NCBI GenBank assembly: GCA_017590115.1
Contig: JAGGNK010012448.1
Span: forward strand, 3,625,440 to 3,689,439
DNA from: Montifringilla adamsi
Taxonomy: Eukaryota; Chordata; Aves; Passeriformes; Passeridae
Reading direction: 5' to 3'
Length of the DNA: 64,000 bases
A program made the position numbers and the translations under genes. Positions 1-13,200 of this stretch are shown in pieces (positions within the stretch are counted from its first letter, which is position 1; each line of letters opens with the position of its first letter). Below the pieces are notes generated by a model. It had not been told where the DNA came from, searched no databases, and saw only the letters and a program-made list of their open reading frames with translations.

Positions 1-345
1 CCTCACATATAGTTAAAAACTGGCAGAATTGTCTTCTACAGCTCTCTGAAAGAAGGCTATGCCAGGAGAGGAAGTGAAGAGATGCTGATCTCTGCTTGCT
101 GGGATCCAGTGATTTGAACCATTCCCCTGCATCCATGCTGTGCCAGGGGAGGTTTAGACTGAACATTAGGAAGATTTTATTTCAAAACACAGGAACAGGC
201 TTTCTTGAGAGGCAGGAGATGCCCCAAGCCCTTGACTTGGACAATACCTTTAATAACATGCTTGAACTTTTGATCAAACCTGAAGTGATCAGGCAGCTGG
301 ACTAAATGATAGGCCCTTCCACTCGAAACACTGTACTCTGTTCTA
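1..345 (+). mobile_element. CR1 LINE, 3' end fragment
   Basis: From about position 34 the sequence follows the CR1 3' region: a degraded CTACA...CTGAAAG segment, TGCCAGGGGAGGTTTAGACT, CATTAGGAAGATTTTATTTC, then GGCAGCTGGACTAAATGATA with GGCCCTTCCA near the end. The last part resembles a CR1 subfamily ending in GTCAGGCAGTTGGACTAGAT-like sequence. It may extend past the window edge. Its gene-like reading frames are broken reverse-transcriptase tail. Positions 346-1138 hold nothing I recognise. Confidence 0.75.
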
Positions 346-1138
346 ATTAAACTGACACTAGGAATTCCCACAATTCATCTAAAAAGGTAAAAATTACTAA
401 TCTTTACAGAGAAAAACCAAACCAAACAATAATTCTTTAGGCAAACAGGAAGTAAACAGGATTTGACTAACAACTCTTCCACCTTCCAAGTAAAAATCTT
501 TAAACAACACTGCTCTGACTAACTGAAGGAAGAAGAGTAGGCTGTTTGGCTTTTAGAAAGAAATATTTCAAGGATGCTGCAGGTATACACTTCTCAGCAT
601 TGCACAGTATCTGCATACAGTAGCAAAGCATTACAAAAAACATTACAGGTAGAGAACAGTGTAACTGTGTGCAGGTGCAGAAGTAAATATTCACTCATTG
701 CAGAAAACTAGTATTTGTTTAAATTATTTTAGTTTTGTCCTGGCTTGGCTCAACCAACTACCTCATCCCCTATCTCACATAACTTGAACCATTCTTTCAG
801 CTACATTTTCATTACTTATTCTGCACAGTCAGCACCTGCACGGTTCCAGAAAAGAACATCTTTTACCCCCCACCAGGAATGTAGATGTCATAAGGCCACA
901 AAATTCATATAAAAAGACACCACAAAACAGCTCACTTGTAAAACCACCTAGCACTATATAACACTGTTAACAATTCACTGACTTCAGCTTACCAAGCAAG
1001 AGATTTTTGGGTGCTCAGACAAAATTTGACAGCCATTTCCTCAAACAGTCTTCTTTAGAGAATGCATGCTTACAATTTACAAAAGTACAGTTCATATGTC
1101 TCCATGCAAACATCCACACTAAATCTCTTCATACATAC

Positions 1139-1272
1139 CTTTGTCCATACTCAATAATTTCTTCTTTGGTATGGTTTATCAACAGAAATGGAGCTGCACC
1201 ATCATGGTAATTAGAAAAGGTAATCACCGTAGAATGTTCAGTCAAATTAACATCCACTGCAATTCCTCCAAG
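1139..1272 (-). CDS. VPS13A: VPS13A exon w43, VAB repeat 6, last exon in the window
   Basis: 134 bp encoding LGGIAVDVNLTEHSTVITFS, NYHDGAAPFLLINHTKEEII and EYGQ plus a split codon. Sixth VAB repeat, Asn codon at 1174-1176. Human: LAEHSTVITFLDYHDGAATFLLINHTKNEL. Acceptor GATAG, donor GTATGT. The remaining C-terminal exons (rest of SHR_BD, APT1, ATG2_C and PH-like domains) are outside the window. Confidence 0.95.
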
Positions 1273-4200
1273 CTATCAGTTGTAAAAAATTATAAGGTAA
1301 AAAACAGTGGAATGGATTTACAGCAAAGCAAATGTAATTTACATATTTTGAAGAACTTTTCCTCTCATTGTGAGATAAAACCATCATGTAGTAAAACCAG
1401 CTGTTTTATCATACCTTCAAAATATTTCCTTGATCTAAATACTAGGTAGCAGGTATTGCAATTTGTAACTAAAACTATGGAGGAGTTCTGTATCATGAAA
1501 AGTTAGACTGGTAGTAGAGTAACCTTCCTTATTACAAGCATACGCATTCATGCCCTCAAGAACATTATGCTACTACTATTACTCACCTACTTAATCTTAA
1601 AAACTACTTCTAGATGAGACTATCTGCAACATACAAGTAAATTTAGTGAAGACAAAGTTACTCAGTGTTACTTTAGAACTAATATTAATAATTCTCACAA
1701 AGAATACTTGCAAAACAATCTGTATTTAAGCTCCTGTAAAACTGCTCCCCAGAGAAGCACTTAAAACAGAATACTTACTTACATCTGTTTGTACACACAC
1801 AAAAGAGAGAGCATGAGCATGCTTTTGAATAAACATAATCTTCAGCTAATGTTTTGCAATAGTTGATAGCATGGGAAAACAAAGTTTTGAGAATGAAAAT
1901 GAAAAAGTGATTTATGCTGTTTTACCTAACATGTAAACATGGAAGGCAATATGTTACCTTATTGTCCAAATGCAGTAAAAGACAGTTTTCTTGCTGATCA
2001 AAATTTATCTTCTTTGGAGGGAGATGAGAATTTTCAACTCTAACAAGCAGTTTGTTGGCATCGTTTTCAGGCCAAAAGGGAATGCACTAGAAAAGAAAAA
2101 TCAGAAATTTCAAAGTGAGAATACAAATCAGGCTTTAAATGCCATTCACATTAGCCCAAAATTCATCTAATAAAATCTATCCAAAAGTGTATCAATTAGG
2201 ATCAGAAACCCTGTTAAAAAACCTGAAAGTTATCACTTACCTGAATACAGTAAACTGAAAGGAAGTCAAGAAGTAATTCTGACTACAGAGAAGATAGTGA
2301 GGAGTTAAGGGGCTAAAGTGGAAACAGTAAGACTTAATATTCACAAAAAGAAGGACATTTAAAACTGATAAAGTACATAAAATCCAGAGTATAAAATAAC
2401 TAGAACATTGAAAATGCCAAGCTTGGTAAAATAAAAAAGATGAAACTGTTCTTCCATCAGCAGACCTTTTCCCAAAAAAATATAAATTTCAAATCAATTT
2501 TAAAGTGAAAATGAATGACAAAATGGGGTATTAGCATAAATGCCATCCCAGGGTAACTTGAGTACACAGGACACCAGCTACTAGCAGTCCTTTTGAGAAT
2601 GTTTCATATCTATTTAAAAGTACATATACACACATATGTATGTGGGTATAAAACACACAGTATAGAGCATCAGGCAGCTAAATCAGAGAGCATCTTGTGC
2701 TATTCACATTCACAGCTGAAATCATAACCATTATGGATTTAAAAATCTCAAAGGCAATCTCTCTTCAATAGTTTACTTGTCAAATAGAGACAACTAGGAG
2801 ACAGCGAAGACAAAAGTTTTAATTGTAACTAATGAAAAGTCCTTAACTAAGTCCTGCCACAAGAACAAGCTATGACTAACAGTAACTCTCAGCTATCAAC
2901 AGCCAAAGTCTTTTTAGATAGACCATCCTTCCTGTACTTCAAATTGTTGACATGCAGCATCCAAAATTCTAGAACCATTTTACTCTAACACAGTTTAAGG
3001 AATTGGATGTCCATATTTAATTGCATCTGAATCCTAAATTCATTCTTCAGTGGTGAAAGACTAGTTCACCAACTTACCATGCCACTAAGTTCCCTTTCCC
3101 ATTGTTTCTCACACCACAGGAAGCAGGAAGACAAAGGAAAAAAATATAGTTAAACGGTAAGATTGAAGGTGTAATTTACATCAATATGTATCCCAAAGAC
3201 AAAGGAAATTTAAATTGTGCCGTAAATGACAATAAAACACAGCATGTAAGTCTCAACATGGAATTAATTGAGCCCAGAGGAAATTCAAGGAGAACAGTCC
3301 ACAATACATGGAAGTTTAAAATACAAACCAAATAAGTAAAAAAGATTGGCTAAACAAGACAGTACAGAATCAACTACAGGGAACTGAAAAATTTTTGTAG
3401 TAGATTTTAGCCAGAGATTGTGTCACATAATGATGTAATTTTCAAGCCTTTTACCACACACTTGCTAAGTGCTTCACCAGATGTTATATTTATACAACAA
3501 TTTTGCTTCCACAGTGGCATCTTTAATTTATATTTAGCACTGGTCTTATGAACAGTCTTCAGCAAGGTCTTCTTTCTCTAAGGATATTTGTTGATCAACT
3601 GCCTTGCACTACACATAATTAAAGGACTGTCCTTAGCAAACCACTTCACACTAATCACTGTCCAATAAACTCTATCGCAATCTTTGAAGAACAATGGATT
3701 TTTCTAGAAATAGTGATCAAGGTCTCTGATATATTTACTACCTTCCACAGGGAAAGATGGGACAGGGAAGATGTCTCAAAGATTAGTTCTACATAAGAAT
3801 TGCTTTCTTTCCTGAAAATACAAGTTATCTGTCACTAAGAAAGAAGAGTGAATTAAAAAAAAATCAGCAGGAAATTCTCTGCTTAACATAAAATGACAAA
3901 ATATAGAATAGTGGGAGAAAGGAGCAAGCCAAAATATGCATTAACATTTCAGCAAGCTGCTTTATTTTTTGAAGATCTCTTACCTAATAGATCTCTGTAA
4001 GAGAGTAGTACGAGAAATACTCAAAAAATTACAGGCATTAATTTAAAAAAATCTAGACTATCAGAATAGCAGAGCTACTGATCTCAGCAACAGGATCAAC
4101 TTGCTCCTGGAAATTGTTCTGGATTAAGAACAGAGATAGGCCAAAGACAGATCAATAAAGGCTTGATACTACCTACATTTACAAGAGATGAAATACTGGA

Positions 4201-7200
4201 TATTGGATTAGGCAACTGAATTACAAAAGAACAATCCTGGCAGACCAGGCTGTCACAACATGGATTTTTAGAGACTGTCTATCAAAGGGAAAAATATTGA
4301 CACAATGCGAAAACAGGCTTTAGAAGGGGATGCAGATTCTTCTGTTCACCTGTACTCCCCTATTTGGTAAACTGCCATATCAAACCTTTTACAAGTTTTT
4401 AGGAATGATCCTAAGATTCACAAGTCTTCCCTGGATATTTTATTATTGAAAGAAGACTAAGATTAATCAATACAATTATGAAGCACCTAAGAAACCTTGA
4501 CATTTGTAGGACAAACTACAAAAATCCTGTAGGCATACAAATAAAACAGCCAACATGGGAAACCTGCAGACGATATATGCCACATGTATTTCAACTACCA
4601 AAACTACTACCTTTGAGTAGTTTTTTGCAGAAATTTCAGAACTTTTTGTAAATATTTTAGCTTATTCTATTAGCAAAGATATATCAAATATAAACCACAA
4701 AACTAGAAGTAATACCATCTGACCATACTTCCTAAGAGTAAGAAATTAGATATGAAGTTGCCCACACTACTACACATACACTACTACAGTGATGTAGTAA
4801 TTTCAGACCTTTAGCAATAAACTAGAGGAAGAATCATACATGTAAAGAACTCAAAAACTATGTACAGCCAAGCAAAAAAGCTTGATTCAGAGGAACATAA
4901 GTATATTAGGAAATAACAGGCAGGCAGGCATATGTCAAACAGTCCATTGTTGAGTAAAAGCAAAAAAACTTATTTTGAAAATAAGCATAATGGGAAGCTG
5001 AAGTGATTGCAACATCTAAAGATCTACACTTTTATGCACATTTAACAAAAATCACAATGGAACAACATATCAATTTCAGTAACTGAAATAATGCTATTTA
5101 AATGGCATGTCTGTAATGACTGTATCATTAAAGATAATATACACAGCTAAGGAGCATGTACTGAAGGTACCAAAAAAGTAATAGAAAGATCTGCTTAGGA
5201 ATCTCATTGAACATATTCTTTTAACTTTTGCAATTTGGTTTGCAAGCATTTTTAGTAACCACTTGGAGTATTTACAATGCTGATATTGAGGAGCTGGAGT
5301 GTGTCCAAAGAATGGCAATGGAGCTGCTGAAAGGTCTGGAGCACAAGTCCTAGGAGGAGTGGGTGAGAGAGCTGGAATTGTTCAGTCTGGAGAAAAGAAG
5401 ACTCAGAGGCCACCTTATCACTCTCTACAACTTTCCTGAAAGGAGGATATGGCAAAGTGGGAGCTGGTCTCCAAGCATCAGGACAAAGGAAACAGCCTCA
5501 GATGGCAGCAGAGGACATTTAAAGTGGCTATGAGGAAAAATTTCTTCACTAAAGGGAAGGTCTGGCATTAGAATAGACTGCCCAGGGAAGTGACTGAATC
5601 ACCATTACTGGAAGTGTTAAAAAAAATTATGGATGTGGCATTTGGGGATTTATTTTTGTGGTGATTTATTTACGGTAGTGCCAGGTTTGTGGATGGACTT
5701 GATACATTATTTTAAGAAACCTTTTCCAAGCCTAACAATCCTGTACTTCTAGGATTCTAAAGGAAATCAACTGGGCCTTCAACCCTTCAACCACACTATT
5801 TTTTAGGCTAAACTGTTTTGGATAATGCTCTTGTCAAAGGGAAGGGGAGCAGGAAGGAGAATGGGAAGGGGATTTCACTCTTCTCAGAAGGCACTTCAGA
5901 TCACTTAGAGCTTTAAGAAACCTCCAACAGTACCCCAAACAAGCGCTGCTTTTCCTACCTGTCCTGCAAGAAGGCGTGATGGCCTCAAGACCCAACACAC
6001 ATAAAAAAACATAATTGTGTGATACTGCTGTGCAAACTGCCAAGATGCACACTCAGTCTGCAACAGTCTCTGCAGCACAGACAAAAGCCCTAAACCCATT
6101 TTCATACCACTTGGCCTGAGGGCCAGGGATCTCTTTCTAGGAAGTATGCATTGAGCACTTAGTAGCAGAAGTGAGACTAGATCCTGAAGAACCATTTGTA
6201 TCACTCTGAACTGAATCACATGAGGGAATTTCTCCCCATACCAAAGTGGTTTCACGCATACCAGGTCAACCAAAATATTCACCACATACCACTGCTAAAC
6301 TGAACAGAAGCTCCAGTGCCACTGCAGAGAGATAATACAACAATAATATAACATAGTAGAGGTCTTTTTCTCATACTTTTATGATACAAGGTGACTGAAT
6401 AAAAAACTCCAATTACAACGTAAACCAGCTTTACAGTATGTCCTAATGGAACACTGAGAAATGGTAAAGGACATAGATCATTTACTGAAAAAGCATGGTA
6501 TATGCAGGTGTTGTCATGGAACACTACATATGCCTCACATTTTCCATCAGAGTGCTCAAACCAGTTTTTTCCCCTCAGTGACACAACTTGGAATAGGTTC
6601 CATTATAAGTTTACCTGTTGCAAAACAATGGGAATCCACTTTTCCTTGCCCTCTTCAGCTACTTCCAAAGTGTATTTACTTCTATTTGAAATCATAAAAA
6701 ATGGAGTGAAGGTTACAATTCTAGTAATATTGAAACTGCTGTTGTTTATGGTGACACCAACCTGTGAACAGGAAGACATTATTTTAAGTACACTTTTTAA
6801 ACCCCCTTTGTATCTCCTGAAAATAATTAATTTGAAAGATAAATTTAACTCACTTGATATTCCTTTTTATGACTCTTGCATTTCACAGAACCATGACTTC
6901 CAACAGTGTCCAGTGAAAACTGATCAGACAGTTCACTGTCAGTTACCCGAAGCTGCACCTGTGAAGAAGCACCCTGAATTAATTTTTAATTTACAAGTCA
7001 CTGACAACATTTAAAATTATATATATAAAGCATGCATAAGGATAAATGGAAATACTGGTGTTTCTATTAAAAATATCAAGACATAACAACTGCCAGTATA
7101 ATCTCATCAATGTATTTTCTACCATGCTTAGTTATAACCCATGTGGAATAAGCACTTTAAGTACAAGATGTTCCAGAGGAAGCAATCAGATAAGGATTCT

Positions 7201-10200
7201 TTAGAAAACATCATAATTAAAATTTAAAAGGAAAATCAATGCACTCTTGTAATCTCTTTCATACCATTCATCCATCAGTAACATTCATCATTAAAAAACC
7301 CAGAAAACTCAAATGGTCAACTTAACCTTAGCATTCATTCTATGTACCCAGAACCAATCTATCAACCACCACTGCAAGCATTAATTTTTCAAGTAGCATT
7401 CATTGCTCCAGTACTGCAGTGTTACATTTCCTACAGAATTTTATGTCTTATTTGGATTAAGAACCTTTATTGGTGCAGTTTAAATGTAAAAGGAATTTGT
7501 TTTTTTAGAAAACAACGTTTCAGGGAACTACTTCTTTCAAAGTGAGGAGCTCTTCCTTAACACCTCTGATAATGTAAATTTCCTATCTCAAGCATATTTG
7601 ACTACATGCTTATTTAGAACACTGTTTTAGTCAGCTATATTATAGGTTTCACTCTCTTTACAGAGCACAAGATAGAGTAAATACATTTCGAAGTGTAAAA
7701 ACGCTTTCATACAACAACGTAAGGGAGTACAGAGCTGTCAGTTTTGCAAAATACAATACCTTGTTATTTTGAAGGAAGTTTTTAGGCTGGAAAGAAAAAA
7801 GGAGGGGCTTTTTGTAATCTGGAGGATGCTTGCGGTGAATACCATCCGCTTTGTATTGTAACATTCGACCTGTTTTATTCACCATCCAGTAGGGACTGTG
7901 AATTTCTATTATCATCTGCCCAGTTGTGTAGGTCATATGAACAGCAATATCCAGCTCAGTCTTATCCAGCTCTGTGACACAGTAAAATGTTGTGAAGCTG
8001 ATATCAGGCAGATTGCTTCTTATATGGTATTCGCTTTTCCAGTCTTGATCAAGATAGTTAAGCAACTGCAAATCCAGTTTTGTTTGGTCCAAGACCGCGT
8101 TATGAATCTGGGCAGAACATCCTTCTTGTAGAGTGTCATATTTGTTCCCACTTCCCTTAAAAAGACAAGCAGACAGCAAACAGGTGTTTACATTTACATG
8201 AATCACACATAAAATTCATATCAACTTTTATTTTTTAGCTAGCTCCAAAAATTAAGATACAAGCCATTTAGGCACAATTTTAAAATACCTTTTGTGCTAT
8301 TTAACTATGATACCTTGTAAACATCTACCTTAAAACAATATTTCACAAAGAGAACCTTAATGCATGGTCATCAATATTCAACATCAAAAAGCCCATCTGT
8401 CACCAAATTCAAACACAAATATTCTTACATGACAAATTTCCTCAACACAGTATTTTCTTCAGTAAATTTAAATTTGTAAAAGACATACAGAGCCTGTTAC
8501 TTCCATACATTTGGTATAAGCTACAGTCTCCAGTCCTAGTAATTGTTTATTTGTGATGAAGTTTTACTATTAGATTCTACTATTTGAGTTCAAATACTAA
8601 ATATTAAGACCATCTGAAAAAAATCTGTCTCCCAACTGTATTTCTATTTTCCTAAGTGACATCAATAAGGAGTGGGACACAATTATACCAGATCCATAGA
8701 ATGAAACATACAGTGCTGAGGAATCAATGTGTACACTGCATATTTTAGGTATTTTACTCAAGACTGTCTCTCATCTGGCACTGGAAAGAATGCCTATTAA
8801 CAGTCAAAGTGCACCTAATTGTTTCATTTAATCTGGAAAGAATTTGAAGTGTGGCAGTAGGCTGCAATTCAAGCCAAAACCTGGCTAAAAGGCAGGCCTG
8901 TGAGAATTGTTAAAAGCAGGCTACTGCTGAAACAGTGACTGCACATAAAATGCTTACATACAGTGATCCACCTGAGGCAGTCTTCACAGAAAAAGCTGCA
9001 CTATTTAATTAGGCTGAAGTTAATTGGAGCAACTGAGTGACTTGAACACTGAGTGACTCTCAAAGGGCTCAACTTGTACAGTGTTAAGTTTTATTTTGTA
9101 TATATATATATATATCTAAAGTATGGCTTAATAACACCACATTTCACATTCTGTGATATTTCAATTCTGGAAATACAGATTTTATTAGACTACGTAAGAC
9201 TTGTCCTTATCAGATCTGTGAACTTGTTTCACAAATACTCCATCAGAACCCCTTTGTTCTAGTCTACATTTCAACCAGCTTTCACATTATAAGTGGGAAA
9301 CATCACTAAAATTTGAGCATTATACAATTACCTCTACAGAGTAAGTTATTTGGTAAGGAAGAAGATTGCGGAGAAGGACAGAAGGCCATAAATGAACAAC
9401 ATATGGAAAATCCCATTCATCTTCTGCACCTAATGAAGTTGTCAATGTATCTTTTACAGGAACAATATTGATGATAAGTGAGTGGTTAGTTGACCTCACA
9501 GATTGGCACTTCCTTTGCAACAAACTGTCAACATTTTTCATAATTTCATCAAAAGTAATTCCTTCACACATATCATATTCTCCACCCACTCCATTTTCGT
9601 TGGCTAGTGGTTGCAAACTCAGTATGGATCTGTAAATGAAAACATTTTTAAACACTTAACATGTGACTGCATGTTTCAATTATAAAAAAGTCCTATGCAA
9701 CAGGGACATTCTAATATTATTTGTATTTAGGAAGATTTTTAGCAGTAGTTCATTGCCTGCCTCTATCTTGATTAAAGGAGGAATCAAATGACGGACTAGA
9801 TCTCAAAATTTCATACTATTTTACCAGTTGGGGTTTTTTGTTCCATACCTCCACATGCTTCCCTTACAAAGAAAGGTTTATTGAAGATTCTTATGAAGAG
9901 ACTACTGAATTTTCTTATTGTGTGCTGCTCTGTTCCTGTTCCAAGCTAAAGGTCTGGATCAACAACTTACTCCTAAAACCAATGCACAGAAAGTGCCCTT
10001 CTTTTCAGTCACATAAAGCACCAAGTTACTTCGTGAATTATTTACACCCATAGCTTTTATAAGGCAATGGGTTTAATTAATACAGCTGCTCCTGAACAAA
10101 TTTTTTTGTTTTAACACATTTCCTAACTACCTAGTGCAACTCATCTGTGCAAGGAATTAGAACACCACTAAATCTTATATAGATGGTTAGAAATATCAAT

Positions 10201-13200
10201 GAATTAATGAATCTTCCATACAATTCAAGTAATGAAGGAGATACAAAGCTTTCACTATAAAGAATGAGGAGAGTGTTTGGGAGACATTCACAGAAGTGAA
10301 AAGTCTTTGCAACCATAAAAAAATCCATCAAAGCAAACCTACCTACCTACCTACCTAAAACCTGGTTACAGTTCAGCTAAAATTACATTCAAACTCATTG
10401 CAGTTTTGTTATTAGCTTGACTGTAATAATAACATAGCTATGCTATATGCCAAGTTTTTCTAAGGTTGATGAGTCTTTCTTTAACATCTTTGGTAGAGTT
10501 TAGGTGTATAGCTTTTAATATTTTACTTCAGAATAAAAAAATCAAAAGAAGCCTTTTCAGACAAAAACAAAAAAGCTGCAATAATTCACCAAGCATCACC
10601 CACTAGGAAGTGTACCATGTGAATTGCAATCACTGTGTTCCAAAAGTTCCCGAGCTCAGATTTTTAAAGTAGCTTAGCTAATTTAACTTATTCATAAAAA
10701 TGGATTGCAAAATACTTCCAATTCAACAATGAAACAGCACTCTGTTTAACTCAGACTATATGCCCTGAGAAGATCCTACCTAACAATGACAGCACAGTAT
10801 TATTTCAGTATTAGGTAGCAAGGGTAAACAATTTTTTTAGCATAATTGTACGGATACAATAATCAAAAGTGTATAGACATATTCTACAATAAGAGCAAAA
10901 TACAATAAAGTACCTGTAAGAGGAAAAGGGTATGTTGAATTCATTTGCTGGTGAAGCAGTCCCTAAACATCTTCCTTCTTCAAAAACATTGAAAGGGATT
11001 GAAAAGTGATTCCTTATCTATGTAAAATAAAAATCCAGCAACACACATTAGGAAAAACTGTAAAGACAAAGTGTTCTGAGCTTAGTAAAGTAAGAATGAG
11101 AAGTCTTGTTTTTCATCTTTCCCATATAGCATTCAAGGTCAGTATTTCACAAGAACTGTGTCTAAAACAGCAAATCTTTTTAGATGACCTGGTTGTGCAG
11201 TTTAATGCTATATTTTATTTATGAAATAAATACATTAACTGCAAAAAGCTTTTCAAGGAGAAACACAAGACTGAAAAACCACAGACAAGTAAATCTCAAC
11301 TATATGGTAACTTTCCAAACAGTGATCTCCTAAAAATGTAATAGATACAAGGTTCAAAAATCCATACAGTGGAAGTGTAAAGGAAGTCAGAAGTTTCAGG
11401 TTAAATCATTAATGTCCATTCCAAGGCACATAGTTATCTTTCTTGCAAGCATTCTTTTTTATTTATTTCAGGGTTAATTTAATGGCATTAATTAGCTCCC
11501 AGAAAAAAAATAATTTAGAAAATAATAGTAAATTTTGTTATTAATCAAGTCATAAACCACTATGAGTGAAAAAAAGCAAGCAAAATGTAACAAGAACACT
11601 ATCTCTATAGAACTGTAATATCTAATTCATCACTGTAGTTATACATCATATAATGTCTATTGAAAATACCATGCAATCAAAAGGCATATATACTTAAAGA
11701 TCTTACTTTTCAACGGACACTGTACTAAATCTGAAAATAACATATCAATGGTACAGGATGAAGAAAATGAAATAACCTGACTGAAGGACAATTTGTGGAA
11801 CCAAGGTAAGATAAAAAGAGGTTTGATCACTTCAGACAAAACAAATAGTTCAAGACCAAAATTACAGCCAGTATTAGTTAACATTACTAATTAATTATCC
11901 TGATCCAAAGTCTGACTGACGTCCACCTACGTCCAACCCATCTGTCATTTTGAAAATGGTTTTTATTCTTGAAAAATCAAACACAAAGTGAAGTTATATG
12001 GACCATTCAGGGAATTTTAAAGTACGTCTTTTCCATGTTTATTTAAAGACTACAGGATCATTTTCCTTCATTAAAAAATTAAATGTATGGATATATAATG
12101 ACCTGAATAGGGGAACGTATAGTTATTATCTTGCTTCCTTCAACAGTGTCAATTTGACTGACGATGGACCTTTCAACACCTGATTCCTCATGTCTCACTT
12201 TGTAAATACATCGACCCACTTTAGTCAACGGAATTTTTTCCACAGCAGAATGATTATGCGGACCTAGAATTTACACACAGAGACATGAAACGCTCAAAAG
12301 GAGCATAAAGAAAGAGTTGAAAGACAAAGATGTGCATTCAATAGAATTTTCTGTGTCATTCAATCTAATAATAAAAAAAACCACCCGCCACATGAAAAAA
12401 TACAGTCAGCGCTCTTAATACACTGCTCTTGCAGTGTTACTAAGGGAACAGCAAAGATTCTTTTCTTGCCACAAGGAAAAGAGTCAATGAGTCCATCACT
12501 CAAATATTTAAGTGGGTTTTGCTACTGAAAATAAAATTAATGCCTCACAGGAAATGTTTACAAGATGTAACAGCTTATTAACAATAACAGGTATTATATT
12601 GTAAAAACAATTCATATGGTCAAGTTTGAAAAACTGCCAATTGCTACAACAAATCAATTTAAATTTTAAACAAATACACCATTAAAAATAGCTAAATTTT
12701 GATTTTAGCTTTAGCGATGGTTGCTTAAAATTATTTAAAACAATCTTTTTAAAAAACACCCCTCTTAAGAATAACTTCTGTAAACACACATATATACAGA
12801 ACTCTATTTTAAAACAAAAATTATTCTGAACAGCTGAATCCTGCAATAACATATAAATGCAAACAAGTATCTGACTCAATAAATATTATTATATAAATAA
12901 GTTATCACAGCAGAAAACCTATGCTGCAAAAATTAAGAAGTATGATATATATAGCTTTAAGCTGTAAAGGCTAAAGCAGGATTTCACATAATACCATGCA
13001 TCTAGAATTCAAAGAGATGCTCCTTTCATGTTATGTTGTCCTGCAAAATTTATTGACCTGTACGAGACACTGTTTTAAGGTGATAAATATTTACAAAAAC
13101 AGATGATGTATGAACTTTGGTACTTACAGATCTGAATGTAAAATCTCTTGCTACTCAGTGTTGTCATTGCTGTGAACTGGTCACTGTCATTTCTACTTCT

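Noticed and set aside
6502..7014. 170-codon plus-strand open frame
   Set aside because: It lies opposite VPS13A exons w40 and w41 and their short intron. The minus-strand exons have clear similarity and splice sites; the plus-strand protein matches nothing and is a shadow.
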